Part shown: piece by piece, positions 61,722 to 64,000 of the stretch
How the letters are laid out: the number at the start of each line of letters is the position of its first letter
Numbering within the stretch: position 1 is the stretch's first letter
NCBI GenBank assembly: GCA_020629545.1
Contig: JAHDDC010000009.1
Location: forward strand, 1 to 64,000
DNA: 64,000 nucleotides
Direction: 5' to 3'
DNA from: Hellea sp.
Lineage (GTDB): Bacteria; Pseudomonadota; Alphaproteobacteria; Caulobacterales; Maricaulaceae
Notes under the pieces: generated by a model
Database searches by the model: none
Told to the model about the DNA's origin: nothing
Seen by the model: only the letters and a program-made list of their open reading frames with translations
Made by a program: the position numbers and the translations under genes

Positions 61722-62645
61722 TTACGTCTTCTCTGCTAGGGGATGCATATCAAATACCAGAGCCTTCATCCGTTCGTCCAGAACATGGGTATAAATCTGC
61801 GTTGTGGCGATATCGGCATGGCCGAGCAGGGTCTGGACGCTGCGCAGGTCCGCGCCGTTTGCTAGCAAATGGGTCGCAAAAGCATGGCGCAGAACATGGG
61901 GCGAAATTTTAGACGGCGGAAGAGCCGCTTCGATTGCGAGGTCCTTGAGAATTTGAGCAAAGCGTTCTCGGGTCATATGGCCGGATTTGGATGATGACGG
62001 AAACAGGAACTTTTCCGCTCTCTCCTTGGCCTCAATTTTATCCGGTAATGTCGTCTTGCGTATCTTCAACCAGTCTTTAATCGCATCCAATGCCGGCGGC
62101 GTGAGCGGGACGAGCCGCTCTTTCCCGCCTTTACCCTTGATCATAAGGCAGCCATCACGTCTTTGAACGCCGCGAACAGTAAGGCTAACCAGTTCGCTAA
62201 CCCGCAGCCCGCCTGCATAAAGTATTTCAAGCAGGCATAGGCGCCTTATCCCTTTCGGGCTTTGATCTTTTGACGCGGCTTCGAACAATTTATCGACATC
62301 GGCTTCTGACAAAATTTTAGGAAGCGGGCGCCCTTGTTTTGGGCCCCTAAGGTTTTGAGCCGGGTTATCTTTGCGAAGATCATCCATTTGCAGGAATTTA
62401 AAATATTGTTTGACTGCGGACAATTTGCGCGCGCCCGTCGATGGCGCGAGTCCGGCTTTTGCCCAAAGGCTCAGAACCTGTTCAAGATCTTCCGTCCGAG
62501 CCGTAACGAGATCGGAATCTGATTGCGTTAGCGCGGACTGCCATCCATCCAAGTCCCGCTGATAGGCCGCAATTGTATTATCTGATGCGGCCCGCTCTGC
62601 TTGCATCATCTCTAGAAAGGCGTCAATTGAACGCGCCGCATTCAC
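61722..62645 (-). CDS. xerD: tyrosine recombinase XerD-like
   Basis: YAGGLRVSEL, HVLRHAFATHLL, LLGHADIATTQIYTHV catalytic residues. Confidence 0.92.
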   Translation of the reverse strand: MNAARSIDAFLEMMQAERAASDNTIAAYQRDLDGWQSALTQSDSDLVTARTEDLEQVLSLWAKAGLAPSTGARKLSAVKQYFKFLQMDDLRKDNPAQNLRGPKQGRPLPKILSEADVDKLFEAASKDQSPKGIRRLCLLEILYAGGLRVSELVSLTVRGVQRRDGCLMIKGKGGKERLVPLTPPALDAIKDWLKIRKTTLPDKIEAKERAEKFLFPSSSKSGHMTRERFAQILKDLAIEAALPPSKISPHVLRHAFATHLLANGADLRSVQTLLGHADIATTQIYTHVLDERMKALVFDMHPLAEKT

Positions 62646-62648
62646 GGG

Positions 62649-64000
62649 TTAACCCGGTAATCCAGAGAGAAAATCCTCCGCTGCCAACTGCGCGGCCTGA
62701 TCTGTAAGACCAGCGCGGTAGAGCCCATCGATCACGACGAAAATTGTCCCGTCTGATAATTTGCCCTCCCCTGCATTTTCTAAAATAAGCGCGGCGCGGA
62801 GAGCGGCTTCGGCTTGAGCTCTGTTACGAACAGCCGCTTCAAACGCGACCATATCGCCGCTGATCCGCCCGATCACAGCTTTTTTATTCAGGGCGGTCAA
62901 AGCGAAGTCAGACAGGTTTGCGCCCAGCGCATGGGCAATCAGCGCATCGCGCAGCGCCCGGGCCTTTTGACCGGGCTTTTCCAGCCGGCTATCAATATCG
63001 GTTCCCAGAGATCCACCGAAAAACCCATTTCCGAGTGCGTCAGCCGCCAGAGCTATTCGGTCCTGAGACTGAGAGTCATTTTCGAGCTGTGTGTAAATCT
63101 GCTGCAAAGCGCCAAGATCAGAGCGCAGAACCGAAGTGCGCGCGATAAGCGGTATGTCGCCGGGCTTGAGATCTGAATATGACAGGGTCAATAGCGACGA
63201 TTCCAACAAATCTACAAAACGCGGCAAGGCTGACGCCGCCTCGGCGCGGCGTAATAATTCGATAAGGGCCAATTGCCGATCCTCGCCGCCATTGTCGACC
63301 AGTGTCAAAAGCTGACTAAATCCTTTTGCGGACTTATCACTAAGTGCGGAATCCAGGTTGGGCGTGGTTGTCTGGCCCGCCAGGCCGCCAACCAAAGCCT
63401 CTTCAACGGCATTACCTTCAACATTTAACCCTGCGATAATCTCGCGCATTTGCGCATCAGACAAAGCATTCCCGGCCGCGAATAAGGCCTTGAGCCGATC
63501 ATCCGGGCTCGCGACACTGCTATAGGCCATCTGGGCTGCAGCCACAGCCGGCGTTGTTCCGCCCGGCCATTGATATCCCGACTTATTCATCATCACAATC
63601 GATAGCGGCGAAGCGTCAATTTCGGTCAGGTCTGGCATGCCTGGTACGCCGATCATGGGGAGCATGAGCTGTTCAAAACCCTTATCGGAATGACCGGAAC
63701 TTTTCAGAAGGTCTAATGTGACTTCTGCGGCCGCCGTTTCGCTCCGTTCCGCATGACAAAATGCGCGCAGCTTCATCCAATAGCTTTCAGAGCGAGCGTC
63801 CTGAATTGAATCAGAGATGTCGCAAGCCCCCGCTATATCACCCGATAGTAACGCCATATCCGATTTCAAATTTTGTGAATTTGCAAGTCCGCTTGTGCGA
63901 TTGGCAATGTCCCGTGCCGCTCCCATTTCGCCCAGCTTGATCACAGCGTTCATTCGATTCGCGGCATAACTGTTATCTTCATCATTACTGGGAGGCGCTC
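62649..64000 (-). CDS. hypothetical protein, 5' end beyond window
   Basis: Frame stays open upstream of the 63953 ATG to the window edge (…APPSNDEDNSYAANRMNAVIKLGEM…). Confidence 0.6.
   Translation of the reverse strand, partial: APPSNDEDNSYAANRMNAVIKLGEMGAARDIANRTSGLANSQNLKSDMALLSGDIAGACDISDSIQDARSESYWMKLRAFCHAERSETAAAEVTLDLLKSSGHSDKGFEQLMLPMIGVPGMPDLTEIDASPLSIVMMNKSGYQWPGGTTPAVAAAQMAYSSVASPDDRLKALFAAGNALSDAQMREIIAGLNVEGNAVEEALVGGLAGQTTTPNLDSALSDKSAKGFSQLLTLVDNGGEDRQLALIELLRRAEAASALPRFVDLLESSLLTLSYSDLKPGDIPLIARTSVLRSDLGALQQIYTQLENDSQSQDRIALAADALGNGFFGGSLGTDIDSRLEKPGQKARALRDALIAHALGANLSDFALTALNKKAVIGRISGDMVAFEAAVRNRAQAEAALRAALILENAGEGKLSDGTIFVVIDGLYRAGLTDQAAQLAAEDFLSGLPG

Overview
The window is an alphaproteobacterial chromosome segment (marine Hyphomonadales-like by gene content; inferred, not searched). 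No rRNA, tRNA or CRISPR array was recognised. Most of it is ordinary core genome: uppP, gltD-GFA-gltB, M1 peptidase, queG, coq4-like gene, HtrA/Deg protease, cheR/cheY/chpT cluster, ydbL-ynbE-ydbH, M23 peptidase, clpB, a complete his operon (yerC-hisG-hisD-hisCB-hisH-hisA-hisF-hisIE), flp pilin, mutT, argJ, ppiC, secA, accA and xerD. The main accessory feature is a precisely bounded 3,006-bp IS1-family-like element at 36451..39456. It has 20-bp terminal inverted repeats (19/20 identical) and an 8-bp target duplication (GATTTTCA), and it sits immediately after the stop codon of an M23 peptidase gene. Besides its DDE transposase it carries a small zinc-ribbon protein, a Fic-domain protein, a PemK/MazF-like toxin with no evident antitoxin, a 21-bp palindromic divergent promoter region, and a probably structured noncoding RNA with mutually exclusive pairings beside the right end. 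Other notable observations: an apparent 5-nt deletion that frameshifts hisF and removes the hisA stop; a HisC-HisB fusion; a TrpR-box-like palindrome next to the start of yerC; a small DUF4177-like gene missed by the ORF track; a coq4 fragment duplicated 7 kb away; paired palindromes upstream of gltD; and a DUF4282-like protein with a histone H1-like tail.
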